Source: Neelides folsomi | Lineage: Eukaryota; Arthropoda; Collembola; Neelipleona; Neelidae | Direction: 5' to 3' | Assembly: GCA_034687125.1 (NCBI GenBank) | Contig: JAQGBZ010000139.1 | Coordinates: 87,076-151,075 of the forward strand | DNA length: 64,000 nucleotides | In this document: one piece after another, positions 25,562-36,113 of the stretch | How the letters are laid out: every line of letters starts with the position of its first letter | How positions within the stretch are numbered: the stretch's first letter is position 1 | Position numbers and translations under genes: made by a program | Notes under the pieces: generated by a model | The model's input: only the letters and a program-made list of their open reading frames with translations | What the model was told of the DNA's origin: nothing | The model's database searches: none

Positions 25562-27848
25562 AATATAAATGAAAAGAATCCCCTACACATATTATCCCAT
25601 TTCAATCGCACAATTACAATTCTTCTTCATCAACTCATCAATTTAACCACAACATGACAAAAACTGATCACAAGTTTAACCATTTATGTCTAAACTCTAA
25701 ATTATAGAACTTTCACTTGGTAATAAATAATGGTAATCTTGTAAGTGTCTTTGTGTTATTGATATCTTTATCTTTATTTGTGATATTGATATCTTTTTCT
25801 GTATTTGTAATATTGATATCTTAATAAATCTTAATGTTATTAAATATTTAATAATTAAATTTGGATAGAAATATTTGACAAAGGTGAGTTTAAAACTTTT
25901 GTATTAATGGGAGTTTGTTGAGTTAAAAAGGCCGAGTGAGCCGGAGGAGTTTTGGAGGACGATGAGGTTGGTTCGGTGAGTGGGGCTGGTGTTATGTAAA
26001 CTGGAGTCTCCTTGGGTTCCTTCGGGAGGTGCGAGGGAGGGTGAGGGGATGAATTGTCACTCACACAACCCACCTCCGCCTTATGAAGAATTGAAGGGTC
26101 TAAAGGGTTCGTGATCGTAAACCCGTCACCACTCACCTACATTCGACAGGAGACCCATCACAGGTGCAGTGAGAGATGACAACAGTCGATCCCTATACAC
26201 ACAACTCCTCCTATAACAAAGCATTATAACCAAAACACGACGGTTAAAACATTCCTCATCCGGCCCTTTCCGTGTACCGCGCGTTCCGAATTCCTCTTAT
26301 AAATAAAGAGATCATAAATTTTTAAAACGGTTTTTTAAATACTTCATAAAAAACCCTTAAGGAACGAACCCTTTTTCAAAAACATTAAATTAATAAATAT
26401 TATTTATGAGTTGTCAGCATGTCGGGTAAAACGGTGAGAGTTCAATAATAGAAATAGAAGGAGAACAATGAAGACGTCTTGGTGTATTTAGTAAAGAGAG
26501 TCTTGTTAAGATTGGAAGTGTTGGAGATGATAAATACATAATCTATGGGATATGGATATGGAAGGTGTTGAGTGGGCCTTGAGGGTGAAGTTGCATAATG
26601 AGCCTTGTTGTTTCCAGGACCGTTCTCACGAATCTATTAAGCCAGCCGTCGATTGAGATTTGATTTTCCTCCCCTCGAGGTATTTGAAGAACCCCTGGAC
26701 CTGTCAAAAAGTCTGGTTGTTCCTCATCCACCGCACCTCTCCTACCAGCACGAACTCCGGTCAAAACCATCCAATTTCCTCCAATCAGCCCTCCGTCCTC
26801 CAAAGGACTTCTAATACACCCTTAATCCACCCTTCAGAGCTGTAAAGAGACAAGACGTTCAACATGCATGCCAACACCAGGGAACAAGAGGTCACTTCGG
26901 AGAAATTGAGGATTAAAATTTCTCTTCTCCACACAAAAACCCTCTTGGTAGATTAAGTGAGAGTTGTGAGCAAGTCTTTCAAAACACATCTTTAAATACA
27001 CATTCATCCAACACACCTGACCGAACATTCGGGCCTTCGAGCCTCAACATTGTTGTAATATGCTTACTTATATGGATTACAGATTATTATAGTGAAAATA
27101 ATAATACTTTTATTGTTCTTTGTTCTTATCATATAAATAGTACACCGGTTTTGACACTGTACAAGTGGAAGCTTTATAATATAAATCCTACCTGTGTATT
27201 CAAGTAAAAATAGTTTGAAGAAATATTACAAGAAGCTACATGACAAATCTCTCACTACTAAATAATAATAAATAGATACAGAGATATGTACAAAAAGGAA
27301 AGTTATAACATTATATCTAATATCTTTACATTACGAAGTGTATTTTGAGCATAGTTAACCTTAGTATTGCCAGATACTCCAATTGTATTTTTACAAGGAC
27401 CAAAGATGAAGATCATTAATGTGTGTTGTGAGATGGTGATGGGGCGGAGAAGGTTTCGGTAATTGATTGATGGAGGGTAAAAGGGAAGGGGCGAAAAGGA
27501 GGGTTTGGAAAACGCCTTACTCATCCCATTGTCTTCATCTGCTTCGACGACGATCTCCTTCGACACCCTCTCGAGACTCCAAGAACCCTCAACACGTTCA
27601 TTCGTCTTTTTTTACTCAACACAGAATACACATACACACCACCTTCATTAAGACACGTTGAGAACCACAATTGAAACTCGGGAACTTTTTTTAAATTTCA
27701 CATTGACCTTCGTCGTCTAAAATAAATAAAGCTGGAGTGAAAAAATGGAATACTACAACAATGCATGTTTTCATAAGATGTTTCAACATCATCAAAGGTT
27801 TTACAATAAAAGAGTTACAAAGAGAGTAATCACAAATATTTAAAATTT
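25562..27848. other. Intergenic region with unassigned minus-strand frames
   Basis: This region lies between shifted and the WS/DGAT gene. Minus-strand open frames at 25855-26136 (Pro/Ser/Thr-rich, preceded by an acceptor-like TGTAG) and 26543-26803 are longer and less AT-biased than most noise. Neither has a recognised domain, a good start or a partner exon I can join. The rest is AT-rich with C/T-rich patches. A short tandem repeat occurs at about 25752-25824. Confidence 0.35.
25752..25824. repeat. Short minisatellite, about three copies of a 28-nt unit
   Basis: The unit is roughly ATATTGATATCTTTWTCT followed by KTATTTGT. It occurs in about three imperfect copies, each carrying the GATATC palindrome. 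It lies just upstream of the shifted gene. Confidence 0.6.
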
Positions 27849-29815
27849 TTATATAAGTGAAGAATGAAGAATTTCGATTTCTTTCATGACGTAAAAAACA
27901 ATTTTCTTTAAATGATCATCGGTAGGGAAAATGGTTTGATCTCCATTTGCAGTCAAATATAAATTCGAGGCGTATGTTAAAGTTGTGAACATCAATACTA
28001 AAATTTCAAGAGCCGGTAAATATATTAAATAAAATTCAATTTAAAGTATATTATATTTTAAACCTCACAGATATGAAACAATTGGTGGAAATGTTTAAAG
28101 CTGTATGTAACAGTATTTTTATTCAACTAACCTGTATTCCCTGGAAGGAGTTGAGTATCAAAACTCAATGTCTCAATTTTTTTCCCAAGCAATGTGACAA
28201 TTTCTTTTGGACCGGGCAAACATGTAGTTTGCAATGTGGCCATTGTATTCGTGCAAAATGTTCTTGTGAGGAAAGGGAAAAGTGAGCCGCAGAATGGAAT
28301 GGCAACGAATGTCATCAAAGCCAAACTTGTGGACTTCTTCAATGCGTTTAATCTCTTTTGAATTTTCTTCACTCTCACGCTCCCATCTTCATCAGTCATT
28401 GGCAATTGTAGGAATCCGAGCGAACTACACATTTTAGAAAAATTAAAATCTTATATAAGAAACACTACATACTAGATACATACTAATATTGTTGTAAAAT
28501 AGTATAATTTACAAATAATTTCTCAGTTTGTCATTGGGATGACCCGAGAAAGGAAATGGCATCCCACAGGAAAATTCTTTGGGAATTTCAATTTCTAATT
28601 CTTTCATATAAGAACGGAGTGCTCCAGAAGCAGCAGCTAAAATAACTGCAGTCAATCCGACTTCATAACCAGTAGCTATTTCTTTAACAGCAGTTAAAGA
28701 AATTGGACCAGAAAACGCCTATTAGAAAAGGAGAATCATGTTTAACTTAAAGTTAGTTACTTGTACATTGTTTCACTGTAAAGTTTTTCTGCTTTTGTTG
28801 AATTTACCTTGCTTGAGATCTTGCTCAATTTTCGTGTAGGCCAATGCCAAACGTTAAAGTCCGTCGCTCTCAAAGTCGCATCAATGGACTCATAAAATGA
28901 AAATAAAAGTAATTTCCCCCATTTTACAACTGTCTGAGTTTTATCTTTCTCGAAGTTATTTGGGAGGGTTAACATTTCTTTTGAGCTTCCAAAGAACCGA
29001 TAGACAAATAATTTAGCAAATGAATATCTGAAAACAAAGCAATTAATAATGTTTTCAATTACTAAATTCTAAAAGTTCAATTGAAATGAAATGCTATAAT
29101 TACCCATCTCCAATTGAATGATGCTGAAAAACGAAATAATTCTTAAAAATAGGCAATTATTTAAAAATCATTTATAACAATACTATTTTATAAAATGATA
29201 TCTTACAGATCTAATAATGATGACAGTTTGAAGTTGTCCTTTACTCGACCTAAGGTTTCTTATAACGTTCATCTCCCATAAGCTTTTTTTCGGCTTGAAT
29301 GGAGAAGAGATTATTTTTTTATGTATTTGGAACAATTCACCTTCATCAATTTCTTCCTTATTAGGATGTAAAATGACGTGTTTATCAATGGAAAACTTTT
29401 CGTCCCATTGCCAAAAATAAAACCCCATCCAAGTTGTAATGAACTGTCGAAATTCGGGAAATAATAAATCCCCGTTTTCATTCTTTGCATTGAGAATTTT
29501 TGCTTCGATTTCTTCTTTAACTTCTTGGAGTGCTAAATCTCCATTAAGTATAATGGTTCCCACGATGGTCAAATTGGGTTTTGAGAAATTATCTGTGGCA
29601 AAAACTGAGCTACGAGATGAAAGCATTTTCCCTAAATCTGGTCGTAGCCTTCCACTCATATTAAACACGATGAGCCTCCAAAAGAAAATGAACGAAGATG
29701 AAACAAGGAGAAATGGCGTGGAGAGTAAACAAAATAGTGTTAATATAAAAATAAAAATTCTTCTTAAGTATCCTTTAATTTTTGACCACAAAACAAAACA
29801 CACAAAATAGCCCAT
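27849..29815 (-). CDS. Wax-ester synthase / diacylglycerol acyltransferase (WS/DGAT family)
   Basis: Exons in transcription order: 29207-29815, 29104-29123, 28808-29027, 28513-28718, 28132-28424, 27849-27997. They total 1497 nt, 498 residues. The family moves an acyl group from acyl-CoA to a fatty alcohol (wax ester) or diacylglycerol (triacylglycerol). The catalytic HHxxxDG motif is intact as HHSIGDG at residues 204-210. Other family features are a long N-terminal hydrophobic segment (about residues 20-50), LWEMNVIRN before the motif and LPGPKEIV near the C-terminus. Exon 2 is only 20 nt and carries the whole HHSIGDG except the last base; phases on both sides match. The frame is open further upstream to a GTG at 29839, but the first ATG is at 29815. 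This type is known from bacteria, plants and some arthropods, unlike the MBOAT-type DGAT1. Confidence 0.88.
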
Positions 29816-31373
29816 AATTTTAAATAAATTAAAACTCACTTATTCACAGAAAACATTTTACACGAATGAAAAGAATGATTATTGACTAAATTCATTATCC
29901 AAACTCAAAATATCCTCAATTTCAAAATGTTCTCAGGCAGAAGGCAAATTATTAAAATCTAAATTAAAATGCACTCCTTTATTGGAGATAATACATAACA
30001 AGTAAATATCTGTATGTGAATGACGCATTGCATAACAAATGGAAAGGAGAATTATCTAATTTTAACTATATGGCTTATATATTTGTTATAATTAACTATA
30101 ATTAATACATTAATGAACTAATTTACAAAATTTTGACTAATAAATGAAATGAATATTACTGGTATATGGAGTAAAGAGTAAATAGTAATAAAAGACAGAT
30201 TTGTACATACCTACATTGTATGTATTATTTTATAACTTATAGTAATGATACAAACGGGTTTTTCATGTGTGAGAATTGAGAATTGAAAAAATTCTTGAGA
30301 ATGGATTAAAAGCAATTTATATTTTATGTGTAAGTAAGTACTACCTGTTACATAGAACACTAATCAGGTACCTAAATAGAATAAATACTGATACAACTCA
30401 TTCATTAATTGAAGTCTGCATTATAAATAATATGTATGTCTTAGCTAGAATAATGATTGCTAATTACATGCTCTCACTTATTTATTATAGATGATTATAA
30501 AATCAAGGATGATTTTATCACATTTTTCACAATGAAATGACTGACTCGCATTATGTATATACATACATATTTATATGTAACATACAACAATAATAATTAT
30601 ATTATTGACTTTATACCTAAACTTATTTTATTTAAACATGGAATACGCTCTTAATTAGTATCTTATTCCTATATTAAAGGTACAGCTTAATTAGTGAATA
30701 CACCTATCCATTCTCAAAATAATTCGAATCAAGTTTACTGACGTTAGTTAGTTTAGTTCTTACAGGTAGAATTCTCATAAAGGAAATCTATATAAATAAG
30801 GCTGTATTTTAAGTAATACAATAAAATATGGTATACCATTATAATAGGCGCATATCCTACTCTTTTTTGTTTATTTAGAGTACATTACTGCAAATTAAAA
30901 AGAGTTCATGGTTTATTTTTTAAACAAAGTGAAAGATTTATTGACTAAATAATATTAATTTATATAAATTTATCAATGGCAAATAAATAAACATGATGAT
31001 ATTGAAAGGATTAATTAAGCCAAAATGACACAGTGCCTGTTTTAGCAAGTTTGATGGATAGCAGATGCATGAAAGCAAATGTCATTTGAAGATGAGAATT
31101 ATGTTAAGATTCAATCTACTTGTACTCCATATCTTTCTATCATAAATATCATTTATCGTTACAAACAACTTAATTTTGTATTTGCTTGTTAAAATTGATA
31201 GTGGGATTGTCAATAGTCTTAATTAAAGTTACAGATGTTAAAGAAAGGAGATTGGAAGGTCGATGAAAAACTTAAACTTGGATTTTCCACTTCTTATAAA
31301 TGGTTCATCTAAAGAGGAGGAATCTCCAGTCGAGATCTCTCCTTCAATCCCTGAAGGTCCCAGAAGAGTGAAA
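29816..31373. other. Non-coding DNA between divergent genes
   Basis: This is the head-to-head gap between WS/DGAT (-) and the calreticulin-like gene (+). It is AT-rich with no supported exon. The frame upstream of the calreticulin-like start is open from an ATG at 31263, which would add 37 residues before the signal peptide. Confidence 0.5.
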
Positions 31374-33253
31374 ATGGAGAAGTTCCTGTCCTTTACGTTA
31401 TTCCTTCTTCTTCTGGTTAATTCCATAGGGTATATCTTTTTATAATATTATTATTTAATTATTCATACATTTATTATAGATAATGAAGATTCTGTTTAAT
31501 TGAAAAATTGTAACATTCTTTATTCTTTATCTATCAGTGGAAATAATGATAAAGAAATTCGAGACATCCAATCCAGCGTTATCGGTCTTCACGCCAATTT
31601 CCTCAATTTGAACAACAAATTCGAAGATATCTACAATAAGCTCGGAAGGATTGATAAACATGTACGTTTGGAATTTATATTACCGTAAAGTATGTATTTA
31701 TGCCCGGTGTTCGAAATATACCCGGGGGTAGAAGCTGAGACTTTAAAAGATGCCCGGAGTATTAAATTATGCCCGGGGTCTAAACGAGAATCCTTAGTTT
31801 TCAAACCTTACCATACTAAATGCCCATTATTAATCGTTTGATGTCTTTAAAATAGTTAATTTATTGATAAAATAAAACCACGAAGACAATTTTCAATTGA
31901 ATTCAAACTAAAAGTGTTAAATTATGCTGATAATATAAGATTTTCTTGCCTTTATTTAAACAACTTACTAAATATACCCGGGGTTCGAAATATACCCGGT
32001 ATCGATATATACCCGGGGGGTCAGGGGAGGAAGTTAAAAGATGCCCCGGTGTGTAAATACATACTTTACGGTATATTTAGTTAATTATTGAGCTAATATA
32101 TTAAAAATTATTTTTTAAATTATTATAAAGCGCCATGTTGTTTCAATTATAATAAGTATAATATTCGTTCTTTTTAGCTTCAATTCTTGTCGGATAAACA
32201 TGAACAACTTGAAGATGTAAGTGAAATGATGTTTTTATTCTAAATTAAACGATCATTAATGAAACGATTATTTTGGTAATGTCATTTAAAAATTTAATTA
32301 TAGTTGTGATTTAAAACTATGATTTTTAGAAACAAATGGCACTTTATGAATATGTTCATAATACAACAAACGAACTCAAAAACCAAACTGCGCAAATCTA
32401 CAAACCCAATTATATGCTTCCACCCGCACCAGGAATGGTCAATCCTTTTTACTACAACGCAACCCATAACTACCCGGACACCTCAGTGTACGAAGAGAGG
32501 ATGAGAAAGAAGTCCATCATTTTTGAAGAAACCTTTTCCGATGGAGCAAATTGGACTTCACGTTGGTTGCCTTTTTACAAACTAATCGGGCGATATGAGA
32601 GATTCTCATTGGCCGAATCATCCAAAGCAATTCACTCAACCACGAATGGTTATTATCCAATTTCTGCCGAATTTCCAAAATCTTCAAATCGTGATAAAAA
32701 TCTGTTCATTCAATTTTCTGCCAATTTCTCTGCTGGCGTTCCTTGCACAAGCACCGCAACCATCAATTTGTACAATTGCTTAGACGCCGGTGAACGTCTC
32801 ACTTGGAACACCAAAAAACTCCTCCGGTTCCAAATTGGATTTTGCAATAGCGAAATGAACGTCAAATTTTATCATCCGGATACTGAAGAGTCAATTTCCA
32901 AATCCCAAGGCAAATTCGACATGCTTTCCAATTCCACGACTCATGTCTTCACACTCTTTGTCCGACCCAACGATACGTTCACAGTTTACGCCGACGGGAT
33001 CGAAGCTTTTAGTGACAATTTCAATTGGCCCTTCAGATATCACGGCTATGAAGAAATTTGCAAAGTTGGATTCATCTACCAGCAAGATGTGGATTATTAC
33101 GTCGAATTCGACAATATCCTCCTTACGACTAACATGGAGGTGGCTGAGTCCAAAAGGGATGAAATTCTTCATCCTGCTAAGATTTTCATGGGACCTTACG
33201 CTCCAGGCCACTCACACTCACAGAATCCCCATCATGGCCAATATCACGGTTGA
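31374..33253 (+). CDS. Secreted calreticulin-like glycoprotein without a P-domain
   Basis: Exons 31374-31429, 31538-31661, 32178-32216 and 32330-33253 encode 380 residues. A signal peptide (MEKFLSFTLFLLLLVNSIG) is followed by about 90 residues of heptad-like helix (IRDIQSSVIGLHANFLNLNN). A domain that reads as a divergent calreticulin/calnexin lectin domain follows. Matching landmarks in order are EETFSDGANWTSRW (calreticulin EQFLDGDGWTSRW), FIQFSANFSAGVPC, FQIGFCNSEMNVKF and THVFTLFVRPNDTFTVYADG (calreticulin THLYTLIVRPDNTYEVKIDN). The Cys pair GVPC and GFC sits where calreticulin has its disulfide. The Pro-rich P-domain and the KDEL-type ER signal are absent; the protein ends in a His-rich tail (HSHSQNPHHGQYHG). 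Several N-x-S/T sites suggest glycosylation. I infer export from the ER. I made the calreticulin assignment by eye. A MITE sits in intron 2. Confidence 0.7.
31683..32071. mobile_element. MITE-like element with TA duplication and CCCGGG-rich ends
   Basis: A 389-bp non-coding element starts CCGTAAAGTATGTATTTA and ends with the exact reverse complement of those 18 bases. A TA dinucleotide flanks each side, as left by Tc1/mariner-type transposases. Inside, eight copies of a short motif of the form ATRCCCGGKG lie in two clusters, near 31700-31780 and 31970-32050. It begins 21 nt after the donor of exon 2 in the calreticulin-like gene. It encodes no transposase. Confidence 0.8.
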
Positions 33254-35066
33254 TTAACATGATCACAGAAAACATTCTAAGCCCATCATGATTCAAATGT
33301 CATCATAGTCAACATGTTTATTAAAAAAATATTTGCATTCATATTTTAATCCTTTCGCATACATTTGGCCATTTCTTAGAATAGCACTTAAAATATTATA
33401 TAAATCTGTCATCTACATATCATTATAAATCCAATATTTATATCTTAGAATTAGTACATTGTGCCATAATGATTTATAGTCTATAGTATTGGTATTTATA
33501 ATATGACATAAATAATATAAAGTTTAAGAGCTAAAGATCCTGAACATTGAACTGTCTTAAAAAGTAAAGGTCGAATACTGTGTTAGAATGTGAAAGGTCA
33601 TTTGTACATGATAATGGGATTAGTATGGGGTTAGGTAAAAGAGAGATGATGTCTCACCGCCTTGTTTTTCCACTTCATTTCCCTAATGATGAGATTAGGA
33701 AGAGGGGGAGGTCTGACACGTGCTTGAAACAGCCCGAGTCAAATGAGGAAACACGACACGGTGAACTACCACACAGCAACACAAAGGGAACCTTCCCGGA
33801 ACAAATTCTTTTACAACGATCCCTTCATTCATCCCTCGACCTCCGTGCTCAACATCTCTATTTATTAGACCCACTTTCATGAGAACCACTTCCTTAGCAA
33901 GATTTCATATTCCTTTCAATTTCCATATATTTTACTACCCTTTTAAATAGACAAATTTTATATTCGCATTCTGCACCGTGAAGATACATCGATCTAATAT
34001 ATTCAAAAGTGTGTTAGAACCCATTAGATCATTTCAGATTATGTGCATGAGATTCCTTTCACTGACGTCACTAAATGATCAAAATGCTAAAATGATGGTT
34101 GATGTAAAATTAAATTAAATGAACTTGACTAGGATTTTAGTAGTAAGGAGAATATTAAAATATTAACCATAGTTGGATTAACCATTGCCATAAGTAATGC
34201 ACCATAGGATAAGCAGGGATGGATTTTAAAAAGCAGGGGAGATTCCTCTTTGATTCCACATATGGCAGGATTTGGTGTCCCCGAGGAGACCCTCACAATT
34301 AAATGGAACTTTACTTCCCATTGTCGGAACTGGGAGGGAGGTTACGGGTATTACTCGGTTGCCCCTTCATTCACTCGCCGCCGACCACCTCGTTCACAAC
34401 TACTTCTTCAGTGTACTAGCAGCAAAAACCATATCTACCATTAAATATTGTTCATATTCAATTATTTCAAAAATAATAATATTGTTAAAAGGAATTTTGA
34501 AGAGGATCGATTTTAAAGGGGTTTGCAAAAGGAGTGAAAAAAGGAGCGCGAGAGTGTTTATTCAATTAGTATTCTTCCCTGGAAAGGAGAATCAATTACG
34601 GTCGCCTTCGTGTTTATCGTCGGAGTCATCATAGAAGATTGTGGTTGCAGTGGGAAGAGTCGGTGGGCGAGGGCGAGGAGTGTAATTGGACGAAGTGGGC
34701 CGATTCTTGAGGAAAGATCCTCCCAACCTCGCCTATTACTAACATCAAATCCCCATCCCTGCGCCGTGTTCCACGTCGTTTTCCACACCCCCGAATTCAA
34801 CTTGACTTCTTGGAACTTTCTTCTCTCCTTTTCACTCAGCTCCACTTTCTCCCAACGAACACCTTCGAATCTCAATCATTAAAATAAATCTTCTCTAACT
34901 GACTATAACTAACTTTAACCAAATTTAACTGACTTAATTTAATTCAGTGATTAAGCTAACAGAAAACAATTTAATAGAAGTTTGTTAATAAAAACTGTTA
35001 GTGAGAAAGTTGTCGATTCCAAAGTGGATTTCGATCCTACGTTCCGAAATTTTCAAAAGATCAAAA
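33254..35066. other. Non-coding upstream flank of the bHLH gene
   Basis: This stretch carries the 3' UTR of the calreticulin-like gene and the 5' flank of the bHLH gene. Patches at about 33570-33890 and 34200-34880 are less AT-rich and have open frames on both strands, but no recognisable domain. They may be regulatory DNA. Confidence 0.4.
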
Positions 35067-36113
35067 ATGGAGAATTTTACTGGAGGTGGGAATTCCAATT
35101 TTGGACTTGCTGGGGCTGCAGCGAGCTCGGCTTTAATGACCATTTCGGATTTGATAACTCACCACCAACATCAGAGTTTGCTCTCAACGGACAAGGTCCA
35201 AACTCCAGAGGAAATTCTGGATCATCAGAGGCATTTTAGAGAATTTGCCGTAGCAGCGAGTTCGGGCTCGGCCTTCAGAACATCCGGGAAATATCATCAT
35301 TCACATCATTCAATGTTCCCCGCAACACCCGGATCGCGGTATCATCCATATGGCCATCCGCCACAACAAGGGCTTACTCACAGTTCCTTTTTACCAACTG
35401 GGCTCAAACTGCCACTGTCCCATCCTCTCGGGGACGAATTCCCCCATGAGGCCGAGTCAACATTGAGCGAGCGGGACGAGGAGGGAAAGAGTGGGAAAAG
35501 TGATTTAACTGACAGCGACTGTGAGGAGTCCCTCGACGTCGGACGAGAAAAGGGTCAACGTCAAGAAAACGAGGGTTTCTTTAATGAGATGAAATTGGAC
35601 GAGAACAACGAGCCGAGCGGCGACGCTTCGGCGAATCCACCTGGAACGAAGGGAGAAAAGTCTAAAGGGTCAGGGAAGAAGAATCGTCAAGGGAAGTCTG
35701 TGAGGCTGAGCATCAATGCAAGAGAAAGACGGCGAATGCACGATCTCAATGATGCATTGGACGAATTGAGGAGCGTCATTCCTTACGCTCATTCTCCAAG
35801 TGTGAGGAAATTGTCGAAAATTGCCACGTTGTTGTTGGCCAAAAATTACATTTTGATGCAAGCAAATGCCCTGGATGAGCTCAAACGAATAATTGCGTAT
35901 ATGAATCAATCGGCTGGGATTCCAATTCCAACACCTGCAATTATCGCATCTTTTGAAGCATCCCAACAAGGATCGGGGAGGAATTCGGGGAGTCCAAGTG
36001 GCGGTGGTGGACCGATGAGTTCGGAGAAGCTGAGATCGCCCCTTGGTCTTGCTTACACTTCCCAACCCCAACAAAGCCCTCAAATGAATCATCCACCATT
36101 TATTAAACATTAA
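35067..36113 (+). CDS. Oli: Olig-family bHLH transcription factor (Oli / BHLHE22)
   Basis: A single-exon gene of 348 residues. The ATG at 35067 (MENFTGG) is the first in frame; the frame is open to a GTG at 35001. The bHLH domain (about residues 212-275) is nearly identical to the BHLHE22/BHLHE23/Oli group. Basic region [19 protein letters not shown] is followed by loop [19 protein letters not shown] and helix 2 [19 protein letters not shown]. These factors act as neural repressors in vertebrates and mark motor neurons in flies, binding E-boxes as dimers. The rest is low complexity: Ala/Ser- and His-rich at the start, acidic in the middle, Gly/Ser/Pro-rich at the end. AATAAA occurs 40 nt after the stop. 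Large non-coding flanks fit a developmental regulator. Confidence 0.93.
   Translation: MENFTGGGNSNFGLAGAAASSALMTISDLITHHQHQSLLSTDKVQTPEEILDHQRHFREFAVAASSGSAFRTSGKYHHSHHSMFPATPGSRYHPYGHPPQQGLTHSSFLPTGLKLPLSHPLGDEFPHEAESTLSERDEEGKSGKSDLTDSDCEESLDVGREKGQRQENEGFFNEMKLDENNEPSGDASANPPGTKGEKSKGSGKKNRQGKSVRLSINARERRRMHDLNDALDELRSVIPYAHSPSVRKLSKIATLLLAKNYILMQANALDELKRIIAYMNQSAGIPIPTPAIIASFEASQQGSGRNSGSPSGGGGPMSSEKLRSPLGLAYTSQPQQSPQMNHPPFIKH

Noticed and set aside
27303-27661. Open frames on both strands near 27.3-27.7 kb
   Set aside because: The short stretch VSKEIVVEADEDNG looks protein-like, but the flanking sequence is low complexity and no splice partner or domain was found.
29816-29839. Upstream start for the WS/DGAT gene at 29839
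   Set aside because: The codon there is GTG, unlikely as a start in an animal nuclear gene. The first ATG is at 29815.
31975-31990. GGTTCGAAAT, resembling a tRNA B box
   Set aside because: It is one of the repeated motifs inside the MITE. No acceptor stem, A box or cloverleaf can be built around it.
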